Source of the DNA: Monoraphidium neglectum
Taxonomy: Eukaryota > Chlorophyta > Chlorophyceae > Sphaeropleales > Selenastraceae
DNA length: 30,878 nt
Assembly (NCBI RefSeq): GCF_000611645.1
Contig: NW_014013478.1
Location: 1 to 30,878 of the forward strand
Direction: 5' to 3'
Shown: positions 21,241-30,878 of the stretch, piece after piece
How the letters are laid out: each line of letters starts with the position of its first letter
Numbering within the stretch: position 1 is the stretch's first letter
The notes under the pieces: generated by a model
What the model was told of the DNA's origin: nothing
Databases searched by the model: none
Seen by the model: the letters and a program-made list of their open reading frames with translations, nothing else
Made by a program: the position numbers and the translations under genes

Positions 21241-24200
21241 TCACTCATCCGGGTCGAGCGCAGGCCACGCGGCCGTCGGGTCGTTGGTCGGCAGGCCTGC
21301 CACGCGGGCAGGCGCACAGGTGCACCGCGGAGCCGAAACGCAATCAGGGGAAGGCAGGGGGGAAAACAAGCGGCAGGCCCCACGCGGGTGCCAAAGCCAA
21401 CCTCCCCAATGAAAACCACACACACACAGCCGCACAGCGGTCAACATGTGAGGCCAAGATGAGATGGCGGCGGCCCTCACAACCGCGACCCTTCGCCCAA
21501 GGAAATGTGGTGCAGCGTCCAGCGCAGTGCGCGCAGATGCGAGGAGACGTGCGCGTAGACGGCCCCGGCCGTCGCCACCCGGGCCGCGCCGCCTGGCGTG
21601 GGTGTGTGTTTGTTGTATGTTGTGTGGGCGGGCGTCACCCCGCGGTGGTCATCTCACCGTATGACGGGTCCGCCTCCAGGTCAACCTCGCCCCCGATGTT
21701 GCGCAGGATCGAGGGGTTGGCCTGGGATGTTTGTGGGCGTTTGTGTTGTCAGGCAGACAAGGGAGAGGAAACACGCTTTTTCAGGACAAGTCCAAGGGCT
21801 TGCTGCTACGGGGGCTTGAGGTATGAGGTGGGAAACCCTGGACATCAGCGCGGCGCGCCGTGGCAGGTCAGCAGGTGCCTTGTGCCCCGCCAAGCAGCCG
21901 GCATGCAGCAGGCCCCAGGTACGCACAGTGGCAACCGCGCGCGGTGTTTGGGGCAAAGGGGGGTTGGGGGTGGTGCGCCGGCTGCCCGGGGCACGAGCGC
22001 CGCTGGCCTGCAACATTCAAAACAGCCCAAGGCCCAACAAAGTGTGTCCGCCCCACCTGCAGGAGCGCCATGGCATCTTCTTTGGGGAAGCAGCGCCGCA
22101 AGTTGGCCAGGGCCTGGGGGTACGGGTTGTGTGTGTGTATATATGTGTGTGTGTGTGGGCGCGCGCGCCCGCGTGTGTGTGCGTGTGTGTGTGTACGTGT
22201 GTGTGTGTGAGAGAGAGAGAGTGTGTGTGTGTGTGTGTGTGTTGAGATCCAGGTTTCAGGCTTTGTCAGGGCCAAGAGCGGCCGCGCCAAGCAAGTTGCC
22301 AACTGCCAGAGCAACGTGCATTTTTGTTCGGGACACGATCCATCAATTACGAAGGACACGATTCATACAAGTGTGTTGAGTGTCCAAGCCACCCATGCCT
22401 GATCGCGCCATGTCTCACGCCGCGCACCTGCTCCAGCTCGCGGGGGCTGATGAGGTCGGGCACCTCCTGCAGTATGGCGTCCACGTTGGGGCAGCGCGAC
22501 AGCAGCGCCTTCACCTGGCAGGGGTGGGTTTTCGCGGGGTGATGCCGATTTGGAAAGGCGTCGCAAGGGGCGTTTTCGAAGGTGTTTCGAGACGTATTCT
22601 AACGAGAGCCAGGGATTGAGGGGGGCAGAGGGGAGCTGGTGCATGAGCAGTTGGCGGGTTGGTGTGCAGGGCGCAATGCTGATGACAAGATGCACCCTCA
22701 ACATACACATGCACGCTTGCGTGGGTGCGTGCGTGCACACGCGCACGCATACACACACACACACTCTCTCTCTCTCTCTCTCACACACATGCAAGCACGA
22801 CTACGTTCTTTGATACACGCACGTGTGTGTGCGCACGCACTTGCACATTCGCGAGTATGGAATCACTACATGACCAAGCGTGCACGCACACATGCACTGC
22901 ACATGCACATGCACATGCACATGCACATGCACATCAAACTACACACAATCGCCCCCAGCCCCACCTGCCGCACGTCTTCTGTCAGGGCGCCAGGCTCCCG
23001 CAGCAGCAGCCGCGGCTGGCGGGATATCATGGCACCCAGGTCGGCCGAGGGCAGCGCCCCCCTCAGCGCAATAACTGTGGCCACCACGCGGCTGGTGTCC
23101 TTCAAAAGCTTCGCCTGGGGGTGGTGGCGATGTAGGGCAGGCGTCGGGGAGTTGCTCTGGACTCTGCTGAGGTGGCGCTGTGCCAGACGCATGAACACGT
23201 GCGTGGATCCAAAGGCAGACGGCAGGGAGGGACGCCAGGGCAGGTGGCCTGTGTGGCGTTGGCCCGCGCTGCGCCGTACGGCTGGAGCTACGGGAGCCAG
23301 GGACGGCAAGAGACCGGCGGTGGTAACGCACGCGATTGCTGTGATGCACGAAAATCACCCGACAAAGTCGAGCTGCAACAACCACACTAACAAAGGTACT
23401 GTTGGCACCCTCCCATTCATTCCCACTCACCCAGTCTGAGGCCTTCATTTTGTCGAGGTTTGGGGCCAAGCCAGGCACCAGGCTCTCCAGTGACGCGGCG
23501 TTGGCCCTGACGGCCTCGTCCGACACGCCCAGCTTGCGGCCCGCCTTTGGGGCCAGAGGGTTGAGAGTTGTTTGTACGGTCAGGGAAGGCGGATGGGCAG
23601 CAGGGGGGCAACGTTGCAATGTTGGGTTGCAGGTCCAATGGGGGTTGCTGGAGAATTGCAGAGTTTCGATGGAGCGACACAACCATATCAAAGCTGGAGT
23701 GCGACGACGCTAGAAGGCGCATTCGAATCACCACAACCGGCAGCATGGCAGCTGCCAATCAATTCATGGCTCGATGGCGGTCGACGCGTTTTGACTAGTC
23801 AGCATATGCTGCATGCGCATACACCCTCTAAATCGACACAACAGCCGAACTGACTGCATTTGCACGGCCGCCTAGCACGTTCAAACAGCTTGACAGACAG
23901 GTCAAGGCTGGGCGCGTCGCAGTGATCTCGACTGACTGCCAGCTAGATCACCTCGCAGATCTCCCGCAGCTCCCTTTCCCGCCGCTTCGCCGCGTGGTCG
24001 ATCTGTTTGAACGGCTCCAGGGTCACCTGCGTCAGGAACGGCGGGGATTCGAAGGTGCAGACTTGTCAGGGGTGGTCGGATCGAAGGCAAGGTCAATATC
24101 GGCAGCGCCGCCGGAAGGGGGGATGCAAACGGTGCGGCCGGGCGACACGCGCTGGCTGGGGGGCGCTGCTCTGTGGCAATGGTTGACACCCCGCCCAGCG

Positions 24201-24626
24201 CTCCAAGCTTTCAGCGAGGGGGCCACACACGCACGCATGCGGCGCTACTGCCTCGGCTGACTGATGCCGGTTGTGGACAGCGCTCCGCTGAGGAGCCGCG
24301 CCGGCCGGCCCCGTCGCTCACAGCCGCAGCCTGCGGACCTTTGGGGTGTACAGGGACGATAGCGTGTGGTGCACCGACAGTAAGTTCTCCCACTTGTCGC
24401 CAAACGCGCCGCCGCCCGCCGCGTCATCATCGCCGCCGCCGTTGCGGCCCGGCGCGGCGCGGGCCACGGTCCAGCGCCGCGAGGGGGCAGCGGTCGCCGC
24501 GCGGCAGGAGCCGGGCGCCGTCGGCCAAGGGGCGCCGGCGCGGGAGGGGTGCGGAGCCGCAGCAGACGAGCACGCGCGGGGGCGCGCACGGGGCCCGCGC
24601 AGCTGCGGGGCGCCACAGGTCTGCAT
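21241..24626 (-). CDS. Probable chloroplast protein with mTERF-like helical repeats
   Basis: Exons: 24626..24339, 24026..23952, 23544..23431, 23114..22965, 22514..22428, 22113..22057, 21721..21658, 21296..21241; every junction is GT..AG and in phase, giving about 296 residues. The first ~45 residues after MQTCGAPQ are rich in Arg, Ala, Ser and Pro with no acidic residue, as in chloroplast transit peptides. An in-frame ATG at 24665 is an alternative start. The mature part is all-helical in appearance. It has repeats of about 32-37 residues that end in a Pro-x-x-Leu step (ISRQPRLLL, LQEVPDLIS, LQANPSIL, each after a helix such as CFPKEDAMALL). That is the pattern of mTERF repeats, which bind nucleic acid in organelles. 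The C-terminus is short and acidic. I cannot place it in a named mTERF subfamily, and it could be another green-lineage helical repeat protein. Exon structure is well supported, the family only moderately. Confidence 0.65.
22129..22242. repeat. Long compound TG/GA microsatellite in the mTERF-like gene
   Basis: About 110 bases of TG runs interrupted by TATA, GCGC and GA runs in the intron 22114..22427. The layout resembles the compound microsatellite at 7857..7920. Confidence 0.85.
22737..22792. repeat. CA/TC compound microsatellite in an intron
   Basis: CA repeats, then TC repeats, then CA again, within the intron 22515..22964 of the mTERF-like gene. It is the reverse-complement type of the TG/GA array at 22129..22242. 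Confidence 0.85.
22897..22934. repeat. Tandem ACATGC hexamer repeat
   Basis: Five to six copies of a hexamer (ACATGC) in the same intron (22515..22964), about 30 bases downstream of the 5' splice site at 22964. Confidence 0.8.
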
Positions 24627-25125
24627 TGGGCCACCTGCGAGAGCGGCCGCGCCAGCAAGGCGCATCGGCACTGCAGGGTGTGTGCTCGGGTCGAGTTCGC
24701 CAAGCTGGCCAAATGCATTGCCCAGCAGAGCGGCTCCATGTGCCCTCCTCGCCAGCACCCAGTCCCTGTGAAAGACACTGTACAGTATACTTACAGAAAG
24801 CGAGCAAGCAGATTGTTTCGAAGCCGCGGACGTTGAAGCCTGGAACCAGGCGTGCCTGTCAAGACGACCACAAATACTCCACTTCAGCCTCCAGCACACC
24901 GCTGGCAGGTCCACAGCAGATCACAAGATCCAGTGCAGCTAGCTGATCAGCGCCTTCACAGCTATCCTTGAGCAAATGAGGCAGACTTGGGTACTTGATG
25001 CAGCTCCTTCGCAGCAGATTCAGCATGCCAGCATGCGGCAATGTGGGCCAGTCACATGCGGGTGGCAGGTGACTCGGCGCGAGTGTGCACGGGTGTGTGT
25101 GTCCCGCCGCCCTTGCCAGCAAGAT

Positions 25126-25157
25126 CCAGCGATTGCGTACCCCAGCGATTGCGTACC
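25126..25157. repeat. 16-base tandem duplication
   Basis: CCAGCGATTGCGTAC plus one base occurs twice head to tail, 25126..25141 and 25142..25157. It looks like a recent slippage duplication. Confidence 0.8.
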
Positions 25158-25900
25158 CCTGCACACATGCAACCTGGCAGCTTTGTGGCTCTGGACGTGA
25201 TTATGCCGGTCCATTCACAGCACTGACGCCCTCAGCGCATGTGGCGGGTTGGCAGCACAGAGCAGGATGAGAAAGCTGCATGCACGGATCCGAGGGGGGC
25301 AGCAACAAAAGCAGGGGACCTGAAAATTGATGTATTACAAACGCATAACATTCAACGGGATGCAGTGAGTCCGCGTCCACGTGCCCTTGACGGCGCGCTG
25401 GGCGGCCGGGCGGTGGAAGCGCGGGCAGCAGTGTGACGATTGGCGGGGCGGCGCATGCGCATGCGCACCAGGAAGCTCTATGGGACCCATTGCACGTGCG
25501 TTCAGTGTGTCGGTGCTGCATGTCAAGGCAGGAATTGACAGGCTGTCCAGGAACGGTTTTATCCAGGGGGCCAGATGCCAGTCGCCGAGGCAGGGAGTCG
25601 TAAAGCCCAGAGGTGGAGGGAACTCGCAGCAACGGCCAACAACACGGCGTCGTGACTAACAGGGGGCGTGCAAGGCACGTCACAGGGGCAGCAGCGCGCT
25701 TGCAACGGCGCGTGTGCACAGGCATGGAGAGAGGGAGGGGTTCAGCAGTAGGCACAGAGCGGCTCGATCCATTGAAACAGAAGAGGGGGTTAAAGCCAGG
25801 CTGGACAACGGACGCCGTCTCAAATAGAAGTGGGCGAGGCACAACCACTTGTGTGCAATGCGGGGTCTGGAAACCCGCCCACCTAAATCCAGCGTGGGGG

Positions 25901-25960
25901 AGGGGCGGCTATCACCGGGGTCGTGGCGCCTGGGGCGCTCGCCCGGCCGTCGCGCCGCCC
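25901..25960. repeat. Direct repeat copy 1 (60 bp)
   Basis: It matches 26193..26252 with a single difference (CTGGGG here, CTGAGG there). It begins AGGGGCGGCTATCACC and ends CGCGCCGCCC, and lies in the 3' flank of the USP-like gene. Confidence 0.9.
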
Positions 25961-26192
25961 ATCAGACTCCCGTGGCTGAGGGGTGACGGTGGCTCGTCAC
26001 CCCCCAAACAGGTGCGAATCTGGGGCACCAAGCCGCCAGATCAGGCACCCACATAAGGCAGCAAGCGTATGGGCTTGAGAGCTGCGGTCGAGGGACCTCA
26101 CCCCCCAGTGTTGTGAGGGCGGCCCATGACAAAAAGAACATCCGCGGGGAGCATGACTCCACCCGCCTGCATGCAGCCGGCACGCGGGGCAG

Positions 26193-26252
26193 AGGGGCGG
26201 CTATCACCGGGGTCGTGGCGCCTGAGGCGCTCGCCCGGCCGTCGCGCCGCCC
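26193..26252. repeat. Direct repeat copy 2 (60 bp)
   Basis: Second copy of the 60-base unit, 292 bases from the first. The unit contains GGCG and CGCC runs and could be a piece of a dispersed repeat family or a local duplication. Confidence 0.9.
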
Positions 26253-26605
26253 GTCACAGCCCCGCGTCCGTTTGGAAAGGCGAGCGCCGCTCGCATGTGC
26301 CCCACAAGGGATGCGCAGCACACTCGCAGCAGCTCCTCGGACTTCCCCTCCCTCTCTCATGGCCTCGGCGCAGCCGTGCAGCAGCGCACCGGTCCCAAAG
26401 CATTATTTGGTGAGGTGCATGTTGTGTGATGAGCGGACCACACGATTGGCAGTTGACTGGCTCCGGCCACAAACAACAGGCAACAAACAACAAGTGGGGC
26501 TGTGCCACAAGCAACAGCCACCAGGGCTGGGCGGAGGCGCATAGCTATATATGCTCCGCTGGGTGATGAGCGCCCAGCGCCTGACAGAAACTCGGCAGCC
26601 CTGCC

Positions 26606-29126
26606 TCACGCGGCCCTCGGCCGCAGGCAGGACGGCAGCAGCCGCCTCAGCGCGCCGCCGCCGCGGCTGCCACCCAACTCTGCCTCGCCGCCGCTCGGGA
26701 CGGCCTGCGCCTGCAGCGCCGCCGCGCCGCCCTTCTGGCAGCCGAGCGCCGCCCTGAGGCCGGCGGCGGCCGCCGCGGCCTCCTCCCTGGCGCGCGCCAG
26801 CCGCTGCTCTGCGGACAGCGCCGCGCCCCTGGCCACCTTGTCGCACTTGTGCAGCGCGCCGGCCAGGCGCTGCGCGGCGGTGCGCTTCTGGGGGCCGTAG
26901 AACACCGGCGCGGCCGCCTCGGGGGCCGCCGCCGCCCGCGGCTCTTCCTCCCGCACCGGCGCCATCGCCGCCGGGTCCGCCGCACGCGCGGCCGCGCCGG
27001 GCGCGGCGTCGACGTCCAAGCTGACCGCGCGGCTGTCGCGCAGGCTGCTGCCGCTGAGCAGGCTCAGCCCGCGGCTCAGCACGCGCGAGAGCGCCGTCGC
27101 GCGGCCCGAGGCGGAAGCCGCGACCGCCGGCGCCGGCGCCGGCGCCTTCTTCGACACGAAGGCAAACGCGCTCGTCGGCCGCGGCGGCAGCTCGTCGGCG
27201 TCGCCGTCGCCGCGGGCGCCGCCGCTCCTGGCCGCCGCATCGCCCGCCTCGCCGGCCTGCGGGGCCCCCTGCTCCTCCTGCTCCTCCAGGCTGAGGCGGA
27301 TCGCCTCCGCCAGGTCAGCGTCCTCGTCATCGCCGCCGCCCCCCAGCAGGCCCCGCCCCGGCGCCGCGTCGAGCGGCTGCGAGTCGCCGCCGCACGAGCC
27401 GCACGGCCGCCGCCGCAGGGCGGCCGGCGGGGCGTCTGTGTGGTAGAACGCGACCACCGGCCGCAGCCGCAGGGTGCGGACCAGGCGTCGGACGTCCTCG
27501 ATGCGGCCATGGCCGACGACGTAGCACTCGGTGTCGTTCTGCACTATCCAGCGCCCGTCGCGGCGCGTGCAGGCGAGGAAGTGGTCAGCGGAGCCGAGCA
27601 CCACGGCGCACTGCTCGTACTGCAGAGCGCCCCCGCTGCCGTCGCTGCTGGCGCCGGCGCTGAACCCGCCGTCGCTGCTCGCGCCGCCCGCGCTGCTGGC
27701 GCCGCCGCTGCTGCTGCCGCGGCTGCTGCAGCCGGTGCACAGCGGCGCGCCGCCGCCCAGCGCCGACGATGCGTCGAGGCGCTCGGGCATGAAGTCGGGC
27801 GCCAGGAGCGGCTCCAGAGATCTTGGCGAGATCTGGTTGGACTGGACGGACACGAACGGGATCTGGGCGACGATGGCGCTGCCCAGGGCCTCCAGCTGCA
27901 CGCTGCCGTCCTGCGTGGGGGGGGGGGGGCGGCAGTGATGAGGGTTTTGGATCACGTGGGCATGGGGCAGTTGCGTGCTTGACGCACACAGGTGTCGATG
28001 GGAAATTCAAGCATGCAAGCAGGACAGTCGACTTCGGCAGGAAACAAAACAAACAGCGGAGTTGATTCTGATCAACCCTGTGTTGTTGTGTGCTGTTGCA
28101 TTGCAACAGAAATTGAGGAAAAGACCGGCGGGACACACAATTGAGGAGCAGGCCAATTGAAGTGTTGCCGGCAGCCAAGCTCACCAGGCATGCGCTATAG
28201 CAGACCCGGCAGCCCTCGCCAAACAGGGGAACGCCCGCCTCCAGGCATGCCGCCAGCCCCGCCCGGCGCCCCTCCCCGCCGCCGCCGCCGCCGCCGCAGC
28301 CCGGCGGCAGCAGCACCAGCTGCCGCTGCGCCGCCGCCACGCCGCGGTTCGCGCAGCCGCGGTCGCAGAGCACGTCGCTGCGGCCGCGCGCCGCCACGAC
28401 CTCGTCCAGGTCCACGCCCGTCTCCTTGGCGGCATCGAAGATTGCGTCCAGCGCGGCGATGGGGCAGCCGGGGCTGCCGGGGACGAAGCCCTCGTTGGGG
28501 CGGAAGGCGCCCAGGGCGCACACCAGGGGTTCCAGGGTGATAATCCGCCTGGGAAGGGGACGTAGGGGGCGTGTGGGATGGGGTGGCAGGTGTCGAGGTC
28601 AGGGTTCGCACGGGGCGCACGCATCAGCCGAGGATGTGGGCCGCAGCGACAGCGATTTTCATTCCCGAGTCGAGGCGGCCGACAGAGAGGCAGTGCGCGG
28701 TGAGGATGGCAGCGGCGTGGCCCTTTTTGCGGGGGCAGGCGCGCGGCGGCGTTCGCGCGCGAAGCAGCGAGCGGCGTGCCCGGCGGCTCACGTGTTGCTG
28801 CTGGGCTGATTCAGCAGCTGCAGGCTGCGCTGCAGCAGCTCGACGACGCGCCGCGCGGCCGCGGCGCTTGGGGAGGCGCCCTTGAACGTCTTGCGGGGCA
28901 CCGCCGCCGCCGCGATCGCCGCCGCCAGCGGGGGCGTCGCCGCGATGGCCTGAACCACGCTGTTCAGGTAGCAGGATTTGATACCATTGCTGTTTTGTAT
29001 CCCGGTGTGCCGGCAGCGATGCAGCGCCGGCGGCGCCTGCTTGTGGTCAACCTGCCGCAGCGCCTTCACGACGCGCAGCAGCGGCCGCTGCTCGTACTCC
29101 GCGGGCTGCGAGGGCAGGCGCGGCAT
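26606..29126 (-). CDS. Divergent USP-type (C19) deubiquitinase-like protein with a ubiquitin-interacting motif
   Basis: Three exons, 29126..28792, 28548..28185 and 27910..26606, with GT..AG junctions in phase, give about 667 residues. Exon 1 has a Cys box, GIQNSNGIKSCYLNSVVQAI, with the nucleophile at about Cys52; the common form is G-N-T-C, so the Asn that forms the oxyanion hole is not obvious. Exon 3 has a His box-like segment, YEQCAVVLGSADHFLAC followed by DGRWIVQND. It then has a clear ubiquitin-interacting motif, DADLAEAIRLSLEEQ, followed by a low-complexity Ala-rich tail with a basic end. USPs remove ubiquitin from proteins; the UIM would help hold ubiquitinated substrates. The ATG at 29126 keeps the frame and is followed by a plausible N-terminus, but an upstream exon cannot be excluded. 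It could also be a catalytically weak pseudo-USP. Confidence 0.65.
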
Positions 29127-30557
29127 CCGCAGGCGAGGGTGGTGCGCCGCGTCAGTCCTTGAGCAATATATACATCATATGCGATCATGACACACAACGT
29201 ATGGCGCCACACAAAGCTGCCGTGAAGCGGGTATCACTTACCAGTGGCCAATTAGCGCCACTGCGGCCCTTCAGACCCATTTGAAGTGCTTTTAAGGCTC
29301 TCTTATACCCTTATATACTACTCGGAACGCCAGAGTTGGCTCGCTGCAAACGCAAGTGCGCGAAATGCCCCGTCCGGGATGTTACACGAAGGATAGGATG
29401 CAAACGAATTGCTAAAGTAAATGAAATTGCCGATGGTCATTTACGTGAACGACAAGAGGCATACGGCATCTCCTCTCTGGGCGCGCCATAGGCATGCACC
29501 GCCGGTGGTGCAGGTACCTACCTCCATGTGGCGCCGCAGCTGAGATCTGGCCAATGCTTGCGCTTGGGGGTCAAAACTCCCTCATCGCATGATGTGGGAG
29601 GATTATAATGTAAGATCTATGCACCACCAAACCGTATGACTGAGCGCCACTCTGCCCTGGCGGAGTGGTGCACTTGAGCGCTCCGTGAACTCATTAGGCT
29701 GCTGCAAACATTGCTTCCTTTTTGAATACTTGCCCCCAAACTGAGTGCTCAGCGCCGCAGACGGCTGAACCTCCAACACGGCATGCGATTGGCGCCCTGC
29801 GGCACTCAGGTCAACCAAATGGGGCGCCTGATATTTCGACACCTTTAAGTGTCGCGATCACACGGATCACCCAATTGAGTTTTTATTGGTGCCACTGCAC
29901 GTATGCACCGGGTTCCAGGTCGCAACTTTCCATGACTCTGCTGGTGGTGCATGATGACGCCGGTGCGCACAAGCTTGACAGCCCGCGTGGGCGGCAACAA
30001 AAGCAGCCAGAGATTGGGCAAGGTCATCACGCATTTGTGTGCCTTACTCGCGGCTTGAATAATCGCAAACCCCACCAGCTGCAGCAATGCTGGTCAAAGC
30101 ACATCGCTGTACTCCTAAATGGTGGTTTGCAGCTGCACCGGCCGGCGGTTCTCTCCCAGCAACAACGCAAAAAAAACATATATCTGAGCAATTGCGCATC
30201 AGCGACCGCTCAGACACAAACTGCAGTACTGCGCAGATGCTGTGTTCATTTGAATAATCAGACACCCTCAAAGAATCTTGCTAGGCAGTGCGGCAATCTT
30301 TCAGCCGCTGCGCAGAACGGCAGCCTGCCTGCGACGCAGCTACCCAACAACAGCTGAGGTGTCAGCACTCCTCGCCCAACACCGGCTCGCCAGCCTGCTC
30401 GCCCTGCTGCCCCCTGGATCAAGGCGCCGCCAGCAGCCGCAGCCGCCACCGCTCCTGCTGCTGCGCGCCCGCCGAGCAACAATGCCTGGCGCTTGCTGCC
30501 ACTGCCGAGAGGTGCTTGGCCGCTGCTGCCAGGGTGTTTGGATGCGTGCGCTCCCTC
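29127..30557. other. Intergenic region between the USP-like gene and PAM18
   Basis: It is markedly less GC-rich than the coding parts. It holds the promoter of the USP-like gene and the 3' UTR of PAM18. Plus-strand and minus-strand open frames (for example plus 29722..30357) show no domains and lie in sequence with no coding-like composition. Confidence 0.45.
29311..29317 (-). promoter_or_regulatory. Candidate TATA box for the USP-like gene
   Basis: TATATAA followed by GGG on the minus strand, about 185 bases upstream of the ATG at 29126. A second AT run (TATATATTG) lies about 40 bases upstream of the ATG. Position and sequence suit a TATA element; nothing else confirms it. Confidence 0.3.
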
Positions 30558-30878
30558 TCAGAACACAGAGCCGCCGCGCCTGCTGCCCTTGCCCATCAAA
30601 ACGGCCTTCGCCTCGTTGACTTTTGCGGCGATGAAGCTGCTGCCGCCTGCGGTGGCCGGGAGGGGTGGGGCTAGTCATAAAATGGGGTGTGGCGCGTGCG
30701 TGCGGGCAACGGCAGGGCGTCTCACACATGCCTGGCTGGCACTCCGTCGCCGCGCTTCGAAGCCACAACTCCATGCTGTTTGCGCGGGCTCACCGGAGTC
30801 TGGGTGGTTGGCGATCATGATGCGGCGGTGGGCGTCCTTTATCCGCTCCTCCGCGGCTGTCTCCCGCAGGCCCAGGAT
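30558..30878 (-). CDS. PAM18: PAM18/TIM14, J-protein of the mitochondrial import motor (C-terminal part)
   Basis: PAM18 sits in the mitochondrial inner membrane at the TIM23 channel. Its J domain stimulates the ATPase of mitochondrial Hsp70 to pull proteins in. Two exons are visible: 30878..30794 (cut by the window edge) and 30646..30558. The first ends in HRRIMIANHPDS, with the HPD motif that contacts Hsp70. The second gives GGSSFIAAKVNEAKAVLMGK and a short tail GSRRGGSVF before TGA. The junction is GT..AG in phase 1, splitting a Gly codon. The match to plant and algal TIM14 proteins is residue-for-residue in character, including the G-G-S after HPD and the short C-terminus. The membrane segment and start lie outside the window. 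Confidence 0.93.

Larger units (their letters stand above)
24627..26605. other. Intergenic region between the mTERF-like and USP-like genes
   Basis: It holds the promoter of the mTERF-like gene and the 3' UTR of the USP-like gene. A minus-strand open frame at 25201..25848 has no recognisable domain. A 60-base direct repeat (25901 and 26193) and a 16-base tandem duplication at 25126..25157 are present. No RNA gene recognised. Confidence 0.45.

Noticed and set aside
22129..22934. CRISPR-like array
   Set aside because: The repeats are simple di- and hexanucleotides without unique spacers, in a eukaryotic intron.
23947..24026. Stop codon after LREICEVI taken as the end of a separate gene
   Set aside because: A GT donor precedes the stop in phase 0 and the next exon starts in phase 0, so the two parts join into one gene with a transit peptide.
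24752..24780. A 29-base GT..AG segment that looks like a tiny intron (GTAAGT ... CACAG)
   Set aside because: It lies upstream of the likely start of the mTERF-like gene, the flanking frames do not resemble any protein, and such a short intron would be exceptional.
25201..25848. 215-codon minus-strand open frame
   Set aside because: Its composition is erratic (rich in Cys, Pro and His runs), it has no known domain and it lies in a repeat-bearing intergenic region.

Overview
The window is nuclear DNA of a GC-rich, intron-rich green alga (Chlorophyta). Seven protein genes can be followed and all are read from the minus strand. Most have many short exons with GT..AG introns full of TG/CA runs. 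Several products are green-lineage or organelle types: a plant-like leucyl aminopeptidase, a plant-type RNA-dependent RNA polymerase with an N-terminal RRM-like domain, a protein with a transit-like N-terminus and mTERF-like repeats, and PAM18/TIM14. Plant-type telomere units (CCCTAAA on the plus strand) sit inside two introns. Exon limits were worked out by hand from splice sites, reading phase and family motifs. No transcript data were available.

From left to right: (1) an M17 leucyl aminopeptidase whose 3' end runs off the left edge (330..3068); (2) a multipass membrane protein with polyglutamine tracts and a C-terminal MDM2-type RING (4010..6870), in which an internal tandem duplication is out of frame; (3) an unrecognised protein with a signal peptide (7220..9461); (4) an RNA-dependent RNA polymerase of about 17 exons (10494..19182), the best supported large gene here; (5) a probable chloroplast protein with mTERF-like helical repeats (21241..24626); (6) a divergent USP-type deubiquitinase with a ubiquitin-interacting motif (26606..29126); (7) the C-terminal half of PAM18/TIM14 (30558..30878, cut by the right edge).

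The genes do not form one pathway. Two of them (RING ligase and USP-like) belong to ubiquitin signalling. The RDR points to a double-stranded-RNA-amplifying silencing system, which the model alga Chlamydomonas reinhardtii is not known to have. The first gene also carries, within an intron, a near-perfect 34-bp hairpin of the size that Dicer-type enzymes process. I see no tRNA, rRNA, CRISPR array or intact transposon. The intergenic stretches hold a 60-bp direct repeat, simple repeats and a few long open frames without recognisable families.
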